Source: Linnemannia schmuckeri
Lineage: Eukaryota; Mortierellomycota; Mortierellomycetes; Mortierellales; Mortierellaceae
DNA length: 64,000 bases
Assembly (NCBI GenBank): GCA_029449235.1
Contig: JANATG010000003.1
Coordinates: 2,480,001 to 2,544,000 of the forward strand
Direction of reading: 5' to 3'
Shown here: one piece after another, positions 9,642 through 20,457 of the stretch
Position numbering within the stretch: the stretch's first letter is position 1
Layout: every line of letters begins with the position of its first letter
Made by a program: the position numbers and the translations under genes
Notes under the pieces: generated by a model
The model's database searches: none
What the model was told of the DNA's origin: nothing
Seen by the model: the letters and a program-made list of their open reading frames with translations, nothing else

Positions 9642-12600
9642 TTAAAAGGTCAATGCGACGGCAGTCTCGGTCATGGGAGGAGAGAGAGGCGGTGAGAACG
9701 CGCGGGAGGAGGTAGCGGCCGCTGCAGCTGCAGCTGCGCCTGAGGCAACCACCGACGCGTATGAGAATGGAAGTGAAGCTGCCGCTGCCGCTGCAGCTGC
9801 AGCGGCGGCTGCGGCGGCTGCTGATGAGGAAGTTGATGAAGACGCCGATGATGTCGAGTAGTTCGAAACTGTAGACGACGAACTTGTTGAAGAGCTGCTG
9901 GATGAGAGGGATGGAAACATGGGTGACAGTGGTACTGCAAAGTCTGGCTCCTTGTTACTCGACGCGGCCGACAGCTGCAACTTGGCGCCCAACTTTGACG
10001 AAGACTTGAATGTAACCAAGGTGTGATCATCCGCCAATGACTCCTTGGTTGCGGAGGGGCAAGGAGGCTCGGGGATATTGGCCTGGCAGAACGAGGTCAA
10101 TGAGCTGATATTGCTGGCCAGTGCCGCCGCCGCTGCTGCTCTTGTCCTGGTATCGTCACTGTTTTTGACCGAATCGGCATAGCTAAGAGGTGTCGTTGCA
10201 GCAGTCGAGTTGGTGATGGGTGTGGTGGACAAAGAAACGAAAACGGTGTCGGAAGAATTGTTGGAGATGCTATTGGACGAATCGATGTCATGTTCCTGAG
10301 AATCCATCTCGAGCTCAGGTTCGCTCTCGTCCGAATCGCTTGAGGCATCCAGGGGTTCGCCGGCTTCAATATCAAGAGGACGGGCGCCGTTGACATGGGG
10401 GACAGCCGAGGGAACTACTCCATCTACTGTATCAGTATCTTCATCAGTGTCATCGGGACTTGACAGTGAGTCAAGACCACTGCTGTTGGTGTGCGAGATA
10501 TCATCTCTTGCAGTTTCTATTTCATCGTCAAGACTGTCGCCCCAAAGATCCATTGACTCTCTCGAACGAGATCCGGCCAGGGCTAGGGGCAGGCTGTAGG
10601 ATCCGACCTTGAACTCCTCATCACTGCTGTCATCCTCCTCCGAGTCGTCATCCTCGTCTTCACCGTCATCGTTGTCGTCGCTCAAAAGATCTTCGCCCTC
10701 AAACAACACTTGGACCTCAGTACCATCCTCATTCTCCTCGCGCTGCATGACCTCCATCTCGCCATTCTTGGGATTTTGGTGAAAGACTGTGACAGTCCTG
10801 GTCGCCTTCTTCTGCTTGGGAGTCTTCCTGGTTTTTTTGGGCTTGGACAGCTCCGCGGGTCCTCCAGAATACGCACGAACATCACGATCAGAGTCCTGCT
10901 GCAACGCGGTCTGCAGTTCCTGAATACGAGGCGAGACAGCCTGGTCGCCATAGTACGAGCCATCAACAATCCAGCTCACGACCTTGGCGACCGAGATACG
11001 GACATTGGCCACAGAGTCGACACCCAGCCGCTCCGTCAAAAGGGGCAAGAAGTGCTCCTCGAATTCCGCAATCGAAAGACCTTGCTCCATCAGAGATTGA
11101 ATGATCTGGACGGCGACGACGCGAGACCTGAACCCGCCATTGACAGCAAAGTCTGTGATCTGGTGAATGACCTGCTCCTTCACGGTTGTCAAGGCGCGTT
11201 CCGTGATATCCTTGTCCTTCTTCTCCTGCTGCCCCTCCGACTCAGGCCCTTGCTCAGAGGCAACCTCTGCAGCAGCCCGAGAGATCTTTTCAAAATCCTC
11301 AGTGACATCCTCCATCTCGACATCATCTTCGTCGCGCTCTTGGAAAAGGAGCTCTGGAGACTGGGACCTTCTCCGATACTCCTCTGCTTCCTCCTCGTCC
11401 AACGTGGGAAAGTCGAGTCCGTCAGATTTGCAGTCAGTGTCCTTGGGGATAGGAATAGGCCCGAAGCGATCACTGATCTCCCAGAAGGCGGTGAACGACC
11501 TGACTCCAGATTCACGGACAACAGCGACAGAGTCCGTGCAAGCCTTAACACACAGAGGCATTACGACCTGCAGAACATCCTTTCCTTCAACAATCTCACA
11601 GAGACCCGAGAGCTGTCCTGCGAGAGTATCCCTTGTACGCCATTGACTTGATCGCTCTAAATCAATCCATGCTCGGTACAAGTGCTGAAGCGATTTCGAC
11701 CTGCACTCGAGAGAAAGACATGCCAGGAACTCGATGAAATGTGCCAAAACGCCTTCCCTGACATCGTCCTCGGCCTTCAGGCAATCAGCGAACGCCACAG
11801 CCAAATCCCGATCAGCCAACTCTGGCCCCAGCACCTTGGCCACTTCATGCAAAGAACAAGCCAGTGATCGTCTGATAGGCGTCCTGAACGTTCCAGCCAG
11901 CTTCATGTACACCGGCTTCATTATATCCCACTTCGACCGACCTGCTGTCAAAATAACAGCTAATGCCATACAAATTTGACGTTGGAGTGATATTAGAATA
12001 TGATCCACAATAAAGAAAACCACATGTCCCACAGACTTGGTCATCGAACAAATGGAGTACCTGGGAAGCTGAAGGCACACATGACAGCTCGCTCGTGATC
12101 GTTCAGGGGATGCTGACCCATGGCCAAAAAGTGGTTCAGAAGGGACTCGGGGACCTGCTCATGTTCAAATCCTGCAATCACCTCGCCCAGAACCTCCATA
12201 ATCGAGCTGCGGACACTGCGACTGACATCGACCGAAAAGATGTCGTAAATCTCTTCCGCTTTGCTGGCTTTCACGTCGACTGGCAATACAGTGAGCAAGG
12301 AGGCGAGGATGGTGCAGCAGGCCCGTCGGATGTGCCAAGTGTCGTCCTGAACAAACGCGTCGTAGAGAGGCATCAGTCGTTCCACCGCCACAGTTTGATC
12401 CACCACCTTAAACAAAGCTCCCAGTGCCATTACAATTTCCTATTGACAAAATTAACAAGGGGACACTTTTGCTGATTAGACATATGCCGATTGTAATCTT
12501 ACCAACAACATATTTCAAAGAGTTCTGGAAAATGCTCACTGACCTTGCGGACGTAGAATTGAGAGTTTCCCATGAACCGTTCGAGAGTAGGAATAATAAC

Positions 12601-14541
12601 GGTGGTACACCGCTCAGGTCCCAGTAGTGTTGCCAATGAAGTGAGGAGCTATACGCAAGGTGAACGTGGAAAGAACTTTGGGGTTAGAAAAATAGCAGTT
12701 TTGAAGCATCAGTCAGAGGCATTATCCGCAGAAGAAGCAGGTTCCTTACCACAACGACGAGCATTTTGCCCAGCTCTGCTTCACCGTCCTGTTCGTCTCT
12801 GTGCGACGCAAAGGGGTCGCTATCAAACCCACCATAGATGTCGGGGTTGTATAGCCGCTCCAATCCAGTAATGACTCCGTGCAAGATTTCACTCTCCATG
12901 ACATTGTCGGGTATGTTCTCGGCCACGGATACAATAGCGAGTCGAGTTTGATGGGCGATATCTGCGTTTTGATCCAGTAGCAGGTTCAAAAACACAGGCG
13001 TGAAAATGTCATGAGGGAGGGGTGGCGGAGGACCGGGTTCCTGGGCGTTTTGTGCAGAGCCACTTTCGTTGTTGCCGTGCTGCATGTCTCCCGTGTGGAG
13101 GTTGTAGTCGGCCAGAGATGTCTCGTTAATGGTGTGATCGATAATAGAGTTCTAACCCGATATGAAAAAGAGAGATAAACCACCAATGAGCATAAACAGA
13201 AAACTCAAAATGAACTATACCCTGTGCAAAACTCAGCCGTGCATTTCTACAAGTTCCTTGGACGACTGATCGGTCGTGCCTGCATTTGCATGGCGCTGCT
13301 TTTTTTTATACCTGATAGAAATGCAGCACAATCTTGTCTAACTGAGACGCCAATGACTCTCGAACCGTGTCCATGGGATCCAGCGAAAAGTTGCGAATAA
13401 TGGGGATGACTTGAACTATTGCCTGGCGAGTGTTCATTTGGACCAGGAGTATTGGCAATTCTCTCGCCAAGAACGAGCTAGTATCAAAAAAGAAGACAAA
13501 CAAAAAAAAATTGAGAGCCATTTACTCCGTTATGGATGAGTTGAAGTTGCACAAACCATGCATTGCCAAAATGGAAGGGAGAAGAAGGAAAGAACAAGGC
13601 CAATAGATACTGTTGTACAACATTGTACAGCTAATAAAAGTTGTTTGTGTGCTGGTCCTTTGTTGTTTTCCTTTACGCCCGACTCTTTAAACAAGATGGG
13701 CTAGGCGGTGTCCGTCGCATCGCTCATTGTTCGAACCAATGAATCGACAAGAGCGCCGTTGGTTGGTCACAATCACATATAGAGGTGCGAAAACAAGGGC
13801 CTTGAATCGTTTTTTTGAGATGAGAATTATAAACTAGCCTTGATTCATACTTACCGATGATACTCGTATTCACTCCGGGCCATCAGCTGTGCCTTTTCGA
13901 CCGCTGTGAGATTGGGTTCGGCAAAAAGCTGGGCCATATCGGTGTCCTCGTCAAGTTCCATCCCGCGTGAGATAATAGAACCTAGAACCCAAAAGCCCGA
14001 GAAGTAAAAGAACAACGAGAGTGAGAAATAAAGTCGGCGTGTGCATTTTGAGCTATCGACTTTGTCTCCTTATGGTCCCTGTCACTATTCTTGTTGTTCA
14101 TAAGGGTCGAGCTGTTGTTTGTCGCTGCTAGTGCATGATCAATCCGACTGACGGGTGTGCCTACCTGAACTCATCTGGGCTAAGAGATCCTCGGTATCGA
14201 CAGGGTCAAAGGTATCGTCCTGGTCGGTGGACATGACGAGCAGCGACAACGCCTTGTCCTCCTGTGCGAGCTGCTCCTCCTCCTCTTCTGCAAAATACAA
14301 GCCGAGATCTACCGAGCGGAGACATAAAAAAGAGAGAGCGAGATGTCAATAATAATCGTTGTGCCCATGGCTTTGTACGCCGCTTTGTTTTTTCTTTTTC
14401 TTATTTTATGCTTCTTGTCTTCCTCATCGATATCGATCGATGGAGAAGTAGATGAGATCGTGTGTGCTTAAGTGAATGCATAGCATGGCCCTAGCTCACC
14501 CACATCCGCACACACATACCACTTGCATCAATCCCTTCCAT
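9642..14541 (-). CDS. PPP4R1: Serine/threonine protein phosphatase 4 regulatory subunit 1-like, HEAT-repeat protein
   Basis: Likely scaffold/regulatory subunit of protein phosphatase 4. Eight exons on the minus strand: 14520-14541, 14165-14287, 13855-13981, 13312-13477, 12750-13151, 12544-12648, 12061-12439, 9642-11959, all GT-AG, closing at 1213 residues (human PPP4R1 about 950). Family signatures include the HEAT segment ending CAFSFPAV before GRSKWD, then RRSLACSLHEVAKVLGPEL, which mirrors human CAFNFPAV...RRTLASSLHELAVILG. An acidic insert (SDDNDDGEDEDDDSEEDDS) precedes a Ser-rich tail with an Ala run ending near residue 1169 and a second Ala run. The N-terminal 22-nt exon (ATG 14539-14541, MEGIDAS) is the least certain part; it was chosen because its GT donor gives the right phase and an acidic start typical of the family. 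The final 770 residues are one exon. Confidence 0.82.
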
Positions 14542-16509
14542 TTTCTTTGTTTCTTTCCTTTCCCCTAGTCTTTATTTTTCTTTTTTTTATTTTTCTTCTC
14601 CGCAAGGTTAGCCATCTCTGTCACGCTGTCTTCCATAAGCCAGCATATCCCCTTTTTTCGACTCCAAACAACAACATCAAGAACCCTCACAAAAACCCAC
14701 AGACGTCAACCCTTCTTTTTTCTTTCATGTTACTCTTTCCCTGTTCATGGTCCTAATAATGACCAACCATTTTTGTAAAAAGAGCACAAGGGAGGACAAA
14801 AACGAGAGATTGAAAGGAAGAGAGCGAGAGAGGGCTCGAGGTAAGGTGACCAGCCCACCCTCGTTTTTAAATTTTTTTTTTCTTTCATTCATCAACCTCT
14901 CTCCCCTTCAACTTTGATGCCTTTTGCTCACAAAAAAACAGATAATAAACAACAGACCAAAAAAAAAAAAAAAAAAAAAAAAAGTGCCCGAAGTAAAGAA
15001 AGAAATGATGTTGCCTTTCGCTTCTTTAAGCTCTGGTCTTGGTCGGCCTGGTTCATCTTGCTACTCCTTGATTGCCTTGTTAAGAGAATGGAAAAGAGAT
15101 ATTTCCTCATTTGTTCGTTCGTTCGTTGTATGGTTCGAGGAAACTTCATGCACCCTCTCCCTGTCTTCCCTCCCTTTTCTTTGCTCCTTATCCTTTCTTG
15201 TCTTCAGCCCCTTTCTCCTGACCTACAGAACCCCGATAGGGACAGACAAGTTTTCTTGTTTTCACGTACCCGCCATTTTTTTCTTGGTTGTTGTCAGAAG
15301 TGGTATTTGGTACAGGTAAAAAACGTGAGGCTGGAGTTATGAATATAAAAAGTATAATGGTAAAGTTATATGCAACAAGTACGAAGTGTAAGAAAGGCGT
15401 GAAAAGAAACGTAGGAAAAGAATTATGGTATCAAGCGTGAATGGAGAGAGGGTAAGGATGTGGAGGGCGTGATGAGTGATGAGGGGAGAGAGGAGAAGGG
15501 AGAAGGAGGGGTGATGAAGAATGAGTGGGAAATAAAAAGAGGGATTGGATGAGGAGAAGGGAGAAGGAAAATAAATAAAAGTTGATGAGTTGTCAACAAA
15601 AAAATAAGAAAGACGAAAAGACTTGCTGACTGACTGGCTGACTTGGGCTCACTCCTTGAGAGAGTGTTTATCTGACTTTGAGACCGTACCTAATGCCGCA
15701 CCCACACAAACAGATACCCTTTTGTCTATCTGTCGGCGTGTCTGCGTGTCTACGTGTGGTAGTGCTCAGAAGTCAGAAGGGGAAGAGTAGAAAAGTGTAA
15801 CTGTGGATTGTTACATACATGCAATGGGCGTGCGAGTGCGTCTGTATTCAGAGGGGAAGGGGGACAATGCATCTTCTCTTCTTGGTGTCAACAAACCGGC
15901 GATGCAGGACAGAGCGAGAGACAACGACAGGGAGACACAACAGACATCAACAGACATCAACAAATCCCACGTGTCCCTACCTCCTCACACTACTTTCATT
16001 ATGTCGATGCCTCGACCACCAACAACAGATACACCACTGTCATCCTTTTGGATTCAAAATGGCAGTTCCTCCTACTTGCACTTTATTCACAGTTCGAGTT
16101 GAAGTGCTCCACATACATTCATGTTCATGTGTGAGTAAGTGTGCGAGTGTGAGCGAAGAGATTGTGAGTGAGCATCAAGATTGGGCGGGAAAAAACAAAA
16201 AAATCAGTAACTTCAAAATCAAGGGTTTTTGACCGAAAAATAATACAAAAAACTTGTTCGTTTTGTTGTTGTGATGATGAGAATTCAACTCCAGCTCAAG
16301 AACAAACGGTCCCAGGGATGAACTTTCCAATGCTATTCACACCTTCCTCCTTCTTCTGGATTTATTACTCCTTCTTCTGGGTTTATTACTCCTTCCTGCT
16401 ATTGTCAGCGTTCGTTCATTCTCGTTCATTTTCCATCCCACGCCATGTATACATATCGAGCAAATGCATACTTTGACAACCGCTCTCCCTGGTTGAATCC
16501 ATGAGAGGT
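14542..16509. other. Intergenic: PPP4R1-like promoter and Atg27 3' region
   Basis: About 2 kb. The first part is CT-rich and then contains an A25 tract (14959-14983). 15400-15560 is purine-rich on the plus strand. Near the Atg27 stop a 21-nt tandem duplication is present. Frames of up to 142 codons read through the poly(A) tract and look random. No gene supported. Confidence 0.6.
16347..16388 (+). repeat. 21-nt tandem duplication carrying polyadenylation-type hexamers
   Basis: Two adjacent 21-nt units differing at one base, each containing TTTATT (AATAAA on the minus strand) at 16361 and 16382, about 120-150 nt past the Atg27 stop. It may duplicate the 3'-end signal of that gene. Confidence 0.6.
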
Positions 16510-18177
16510 TTAAACCTCGTCATCTTCATAGTCATCGTCAATCAGCGTATTGATCTCAGAGTCGACAGGCAGGTTGTGGTACGATGACTGCGAGCGCTTG
16601 GGACGGTAGCACTTTGCGAACAGGATCATTGCCATATCCTAAGGAACAAATAAGAAAACGTCGCTTGTCAGAAAGGATCCAAGGCCTTCATAACTGCTAA
16701 ATCGACATGGACGTGCGCTCTTCCTGGCGTGCCAATCCTGGAGTATTTACCTTGATAAAGTCAAAGCCTTCAACCCAGATGTGGTAGTTGGGGATCTGCT
16801 TCAAGCCCCGGGCATGGTGCACAATGCGGTTGTATGCAATGCCTCCTAAGAAATACACCGCCACAACCACTCCAATGCTACAAATAAGAAAAAAGTAGAT
16901 GAGTACAATTGTAATCAAATGCTTGCCCAGAAAAAGACTTTAATTGTGTCTCTAATCTCCATGGTTACCGTTCCTGATATGTCAACTTACATGGTGCCAA
17001 AAATGCCGCCGCCGTTGCTTCCGCTGGGACGATCGGTCGAGCAGGCCACAGGTGTACGCCACACAAACCAGTAGCTGCAGTCGTTTGAGCTCGAGATCAA
17101 GTAGGGGTTGCCCTGCAGGACCACACAAACAACGTAAGATGAAATAAAACGAGATGGAGAGATGGGCAAAAAAAAGGAGTCAGTTGGTCAGGGTTAATGT
17201 CAATGTCAGGCATTTGTGCCACGTAGCAATTGAGAAGAAACATTTTTTTGGCAGTAGCCCTTCCTTCGCCTTTAGTGCTCGCTGTATCCTGACGCTCCAT
17301 TTATGCTTTTGTTCCTCATGAATTGTGTCCAGAATATCTTTAGTTTTCACGGTAAGAAATACATGCCTGGCCGCTGACAGAGGTATCGCAAACGAATTGG
17401 ATCGTAGTCGACTTTCTGTAGTTGGGAGCATTAGGGCAGTCATCGCCATCCCTGTACTCCAGAATCAAGCTGTCGCCTATTGATAACGGTAAAAGTGTAA
17501 TGCACAGAGGATGAGTTCCACAGGACGTTCAAGTTCAGCGAAAGTGATGTCGTCCTGTAGCAATGAACGTACCTCTAAAGACAGGAGTCTTGCTCAGCTT
17601 TCTAATACACACACAACAGCAATAAAAAAAAAGGTGAAACGTCAGAATCGTCGCCTTAATTAACGTAAGGACGAAGAAAACCCTATCTCTCGACCAGTGA
17701 GAGTTCAACTTACCCTAATGAAGTGCCCTTGTTCCGTTTTCCCCAGGATGCGACCTCTTCAGGGTACTTGATATCCAGCTCCTTCTGCTGCACTTTCTGA
17801 CACACATTCAGCTTGAACTCCATCGATTGGTCCCGTCCAGTATCCGGTGTCCAGTCATTGCTAGAAAAATATACAATTCATAAGGAGAGAAAGAGAGAGA
17901 GAGAAAGAAAATAGTGTAAGTTTGCTGGTTTCATGTTTTTCTTTCGTGCTGTTTTTCCTTCAATGAGCGCTCATCATGACTTTTCGTGTGTGTCGTTCAT
18001 TCATCGATTCCCTTACTCATTGTCCTTCCTGATCAGTGGGCGGAGGTCATAGAATTTGCCCGTCGAAGGGTGGGTCACTGTGCAGTCTGGCTCGTCGGCC
18101 GCCTGGGTTTGCGTGGCGAGGGCGATGAATGCCATCATGACGGTCAAGGCAAACGACTGTTTCTTGAACATCAGCAT
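16510..18177 (-). CDS. ATG27: Autophagy-related protein 27 / MRH-domain membrane receptor
   Basis: Type I membrane protein related to Atg27 and the cation-dependent mannose-6-phosphate receptor; Atg27 helps traffic Atg9 vesicles. Seven exons: 18017-18177, 17714-17860, 17573-17601 (29 nt), 17367-17476, 16991-17112, 16751-16877, 16510-16638, closing at 274 residues (yeast Atg27 is 271). A signal peptide (1-26, ending TQA) is followed by a Cys-rich luminal MRH domain (GDSLILEYRDGDDCP, STTIQFVCD, DCSYWFVWRTPVAC), one membrane helix (about 184-207) and a cytosolic segment with LKQIPNYHIW, the counterpart of the family IPxxxxW block. The tail carries Y252-H-N-L, a YXXphi sorting motif, and ends acidic. 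Intron 4 has a GC donor (CAG|GCATGT at 17366). A closer match to Mrl1-type receptors cannot be excluded. Confidence 0.78.
17113..17366 (-). other. GC-AG intron in the Atg27-like gene
   Basis: The donor is CAG|GCATGT and the acceptor CCTGCAG. The junction is phase 0 and joins two well-conserved MRH segments. The nearby GT inside GCATGT breaks the frame. Confidence 0.7.
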
Positions 18178-19576
18178 TTCTGTTTGTTGTTATTGATGTT
18201 GCTGTTGTTGGTCTGATGGAGTGCTGAGTGTATCGGGCGGGCGCGCGCTCTGTGCAGTTGAGATTTGGCGGGTTGCTTGACTGGGCTGGGCTGGGCTGGA
18301 GGTTTTTTGTGTGAGAAAAGAAAAAAAAAAAAAGTTCCTTGGCCTCCTTCTGTCGGTCGACTTTGGCAGAGGCATGCAGGACATGCGATCGAAAAATTCC
18401 CTCTCTCCCCAGGGCTCATTTTCATTCGCTGGTGATGGGCCACCAGCCAAGAAATTTCTACAGGTCATGGTTCCACTCTTACACGACGCGGCGCGCAGCA
18501 CGCGTCAAGAAAAATGATACCCTGATTTATGACCAGTAAGCAGTTGAAATCAGTCTGCGCCTCCTCACCCTGACGCGTCGTATCCATCTTTGCATTTACC
18601 ACTCATGACAGCTGATATCAATGGTGTACTTTTTGGTTCTTTCGTCGCTTGCTTTTGCAGCAATTAATTGGTCACTAAATATCACCCTCACCACGCATCC
18701 ATAAAGAAGCAAAGATGGAAGATGAGCCTTTTCTATGTTGCTGATGAAGTGGATACACATGTCATTTAAGCCATCCACTTTATTACTACCCTACCTTGCA
18801 AGAAGAGGCATGTTAGCATCTTGCGAATTGAAAAGAAGGTCACAATGATTAATATCACACGAGCGATGGAAGGAGCTAATAGCTCCCAAGCAGATCTCAC
18901 AAGGAGATTCATTTACTGATATAACTTTTAATCTTACACGTCGCGTCCCATCCCCCTCTCTCACATGGGCTACTACACCGCCTGCAGAAGCGATACATAC
19001 CTCTAATCAAAGCAATCAAAAAAATAATCAAATCGACGCACAGGCCCTATCCTTCTCAATTGACCACATAAATCCTCCGAACCACTTTCTCAATTGGTTT
19101 TAAGACCCGTTATTAAATTACAAAAAGATCATATCAATGATAAAAAAAGGAACAAGTTTATATGGTGGCGGTAGATAGAAGAATTGTACAGAAAAGGAGA
19201 GAGAACAAAATGAAACGAAGGAGAAGAACGGTCTATGTGTATATGTGAAAGGAAGAGGTGAGAGAAATTATTTTTGTTACAAGTGGAATTATAATGGTCC
19301 CTTGGACCATAATGACGATAGACGAAAAAAAAAAATATTCGCAGTAAGACGAACAAGTCAAAGATGGATAGTGGGCGGATTTGGATGCCCAAATCTTCAA
19401 CCACTCGACATGAAAAACTCAATTCGAGTGAAGATGGAACGAAAGAAAGAGATGGAGGTCAAAGGAAGGAGGGAGGAAAGGGAGGAAAGGGAAAGTAGAG
19501 GATGAGATATACCTTGTACATTTGACCTTCCTTTTCTTTGTCCTCTGCGCCCTCAAGCGTCCTCAAGCGTCCCTCT
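18178..19576. other. Intergenic: Atg27 promoter side, no gene seen
   Basis: 1.4 kb. The part next to the Atg27 start contains CAACAACAA-type sequence on the coding strand, then mixed composition; 19190-19500 is purine-rich on the plus strand. No coding or RNA gene signal recognised. Confidence 0.6.
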
Positions 19577-20457
19577 TTATGAATCCATGGCTTCAAACTC
19601 AGATTGTGTACGGATAGCTCGGACCCACTGAGCAACCGAGTCGCGATCCAGTCCTGTCCGGTCTCCATCCTCGGTCTCGCTCACTAGCAACACAATTTGA
19701 TCGCCATCCTTGAGTGCAAACATATACAGCGCTTCTTGGTCTCCCTCGATAGTCTCGTACCCGGAATCGCCTGTTTTCCGGTACAATGTCAGCTCAGGCC
19801 ATGTATCTTGAGGTCCTTCTTCCGCATTTGGGTACAGTTGTGTATACAACGTCTTCTTGAACCTGCACACCGTCTCCAACTATTATTGTTAAAGAGCGAT
19901 GGGGAAAAGAGCTATTAGTCTAAAAACTCAATTACGTCAACGAGATGGGGTGGGGTAATTAATAGAAAACGCAAGCTAGTGCAGCACTCACGTTGTCGAC
20001 TAGGACGTCTTCGATAGTCTTGTTAGTTCCGACTACTGGCTTCCAAGACTGTGTGTGGAATAGTGTCGATGGATCGCCCATCATGTATTCAACAGAGACC
20101 TTGGCGCAATAGTTGACATTGGGTCGTATGCTGCAAAGGGTAAATATGTGGAGAAATGAGATTAAGTGTTGTGAGAACGACGAAAGGTGACACAAAACCA
20201 AAAGATCGGGAAAAGAATGGATGAAACTAGACAGTCAGGGAACAGACAAAAAAAAAGAAAGAGAAAAGCACATACCTGGTCAAGTCTCTTGTGCCGGCAC
20301 AACGCCGAAGGCCGCTCGTGAGGGGACGTTGTAAGGAAGAGGAAAAGCTCGAATCGTCGACCTTTTCTGATGATGAATCCGAGTGCAGCTTCGAATCGAC
20401 TCGGGCGTGTGTGCTTTGGAAAAAGGAGTCGGCTGCGTGTTGTTCGGTCAAGGCCAT
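19577..20457 (-). CDS. Conserved-looking hypothetical protein, 207 residues
   Basis: I do not recognise this protein. Three exons with good GT-AG sites and consistent phases: 20276-20457, 19992-20130, 19577-19879. The start ATG sits in a strong context (CCACCATGG). The N-terminal 60 residues are Ser-rich and probably disordered. From residue 62 the sequence looks folded: IRPNVNYCAKVSVEYMMGD, then WKPVVGTNKTIEDVLVDNV, a junction into LETVCRFKKTLYTQLYP, and ALKDGDQIVLLVSETEDGD near the C-terminus. The alternating hydrophobic pattern and the DGDQIVL turn recall a ubiquitin-like or PB1-type beta-grasp fold, but that is a weak inference. No signal peptide or membrane helix. A long CT-rich leader (coding strand) lies upstream. 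Confidence 0.72.

Noticed and set aside
9673..9861. Plus-strand Ala-rich frame
   Set aside because: Shadow of the poly-Ala/Ser coding region of the PPP4R1-like gene.
10710..11651. 313-codon plus-strand frame
   Set aside because: Antisense to the large last exon of the PPP4R1-like gene, whose HEAT sequence is conserved.
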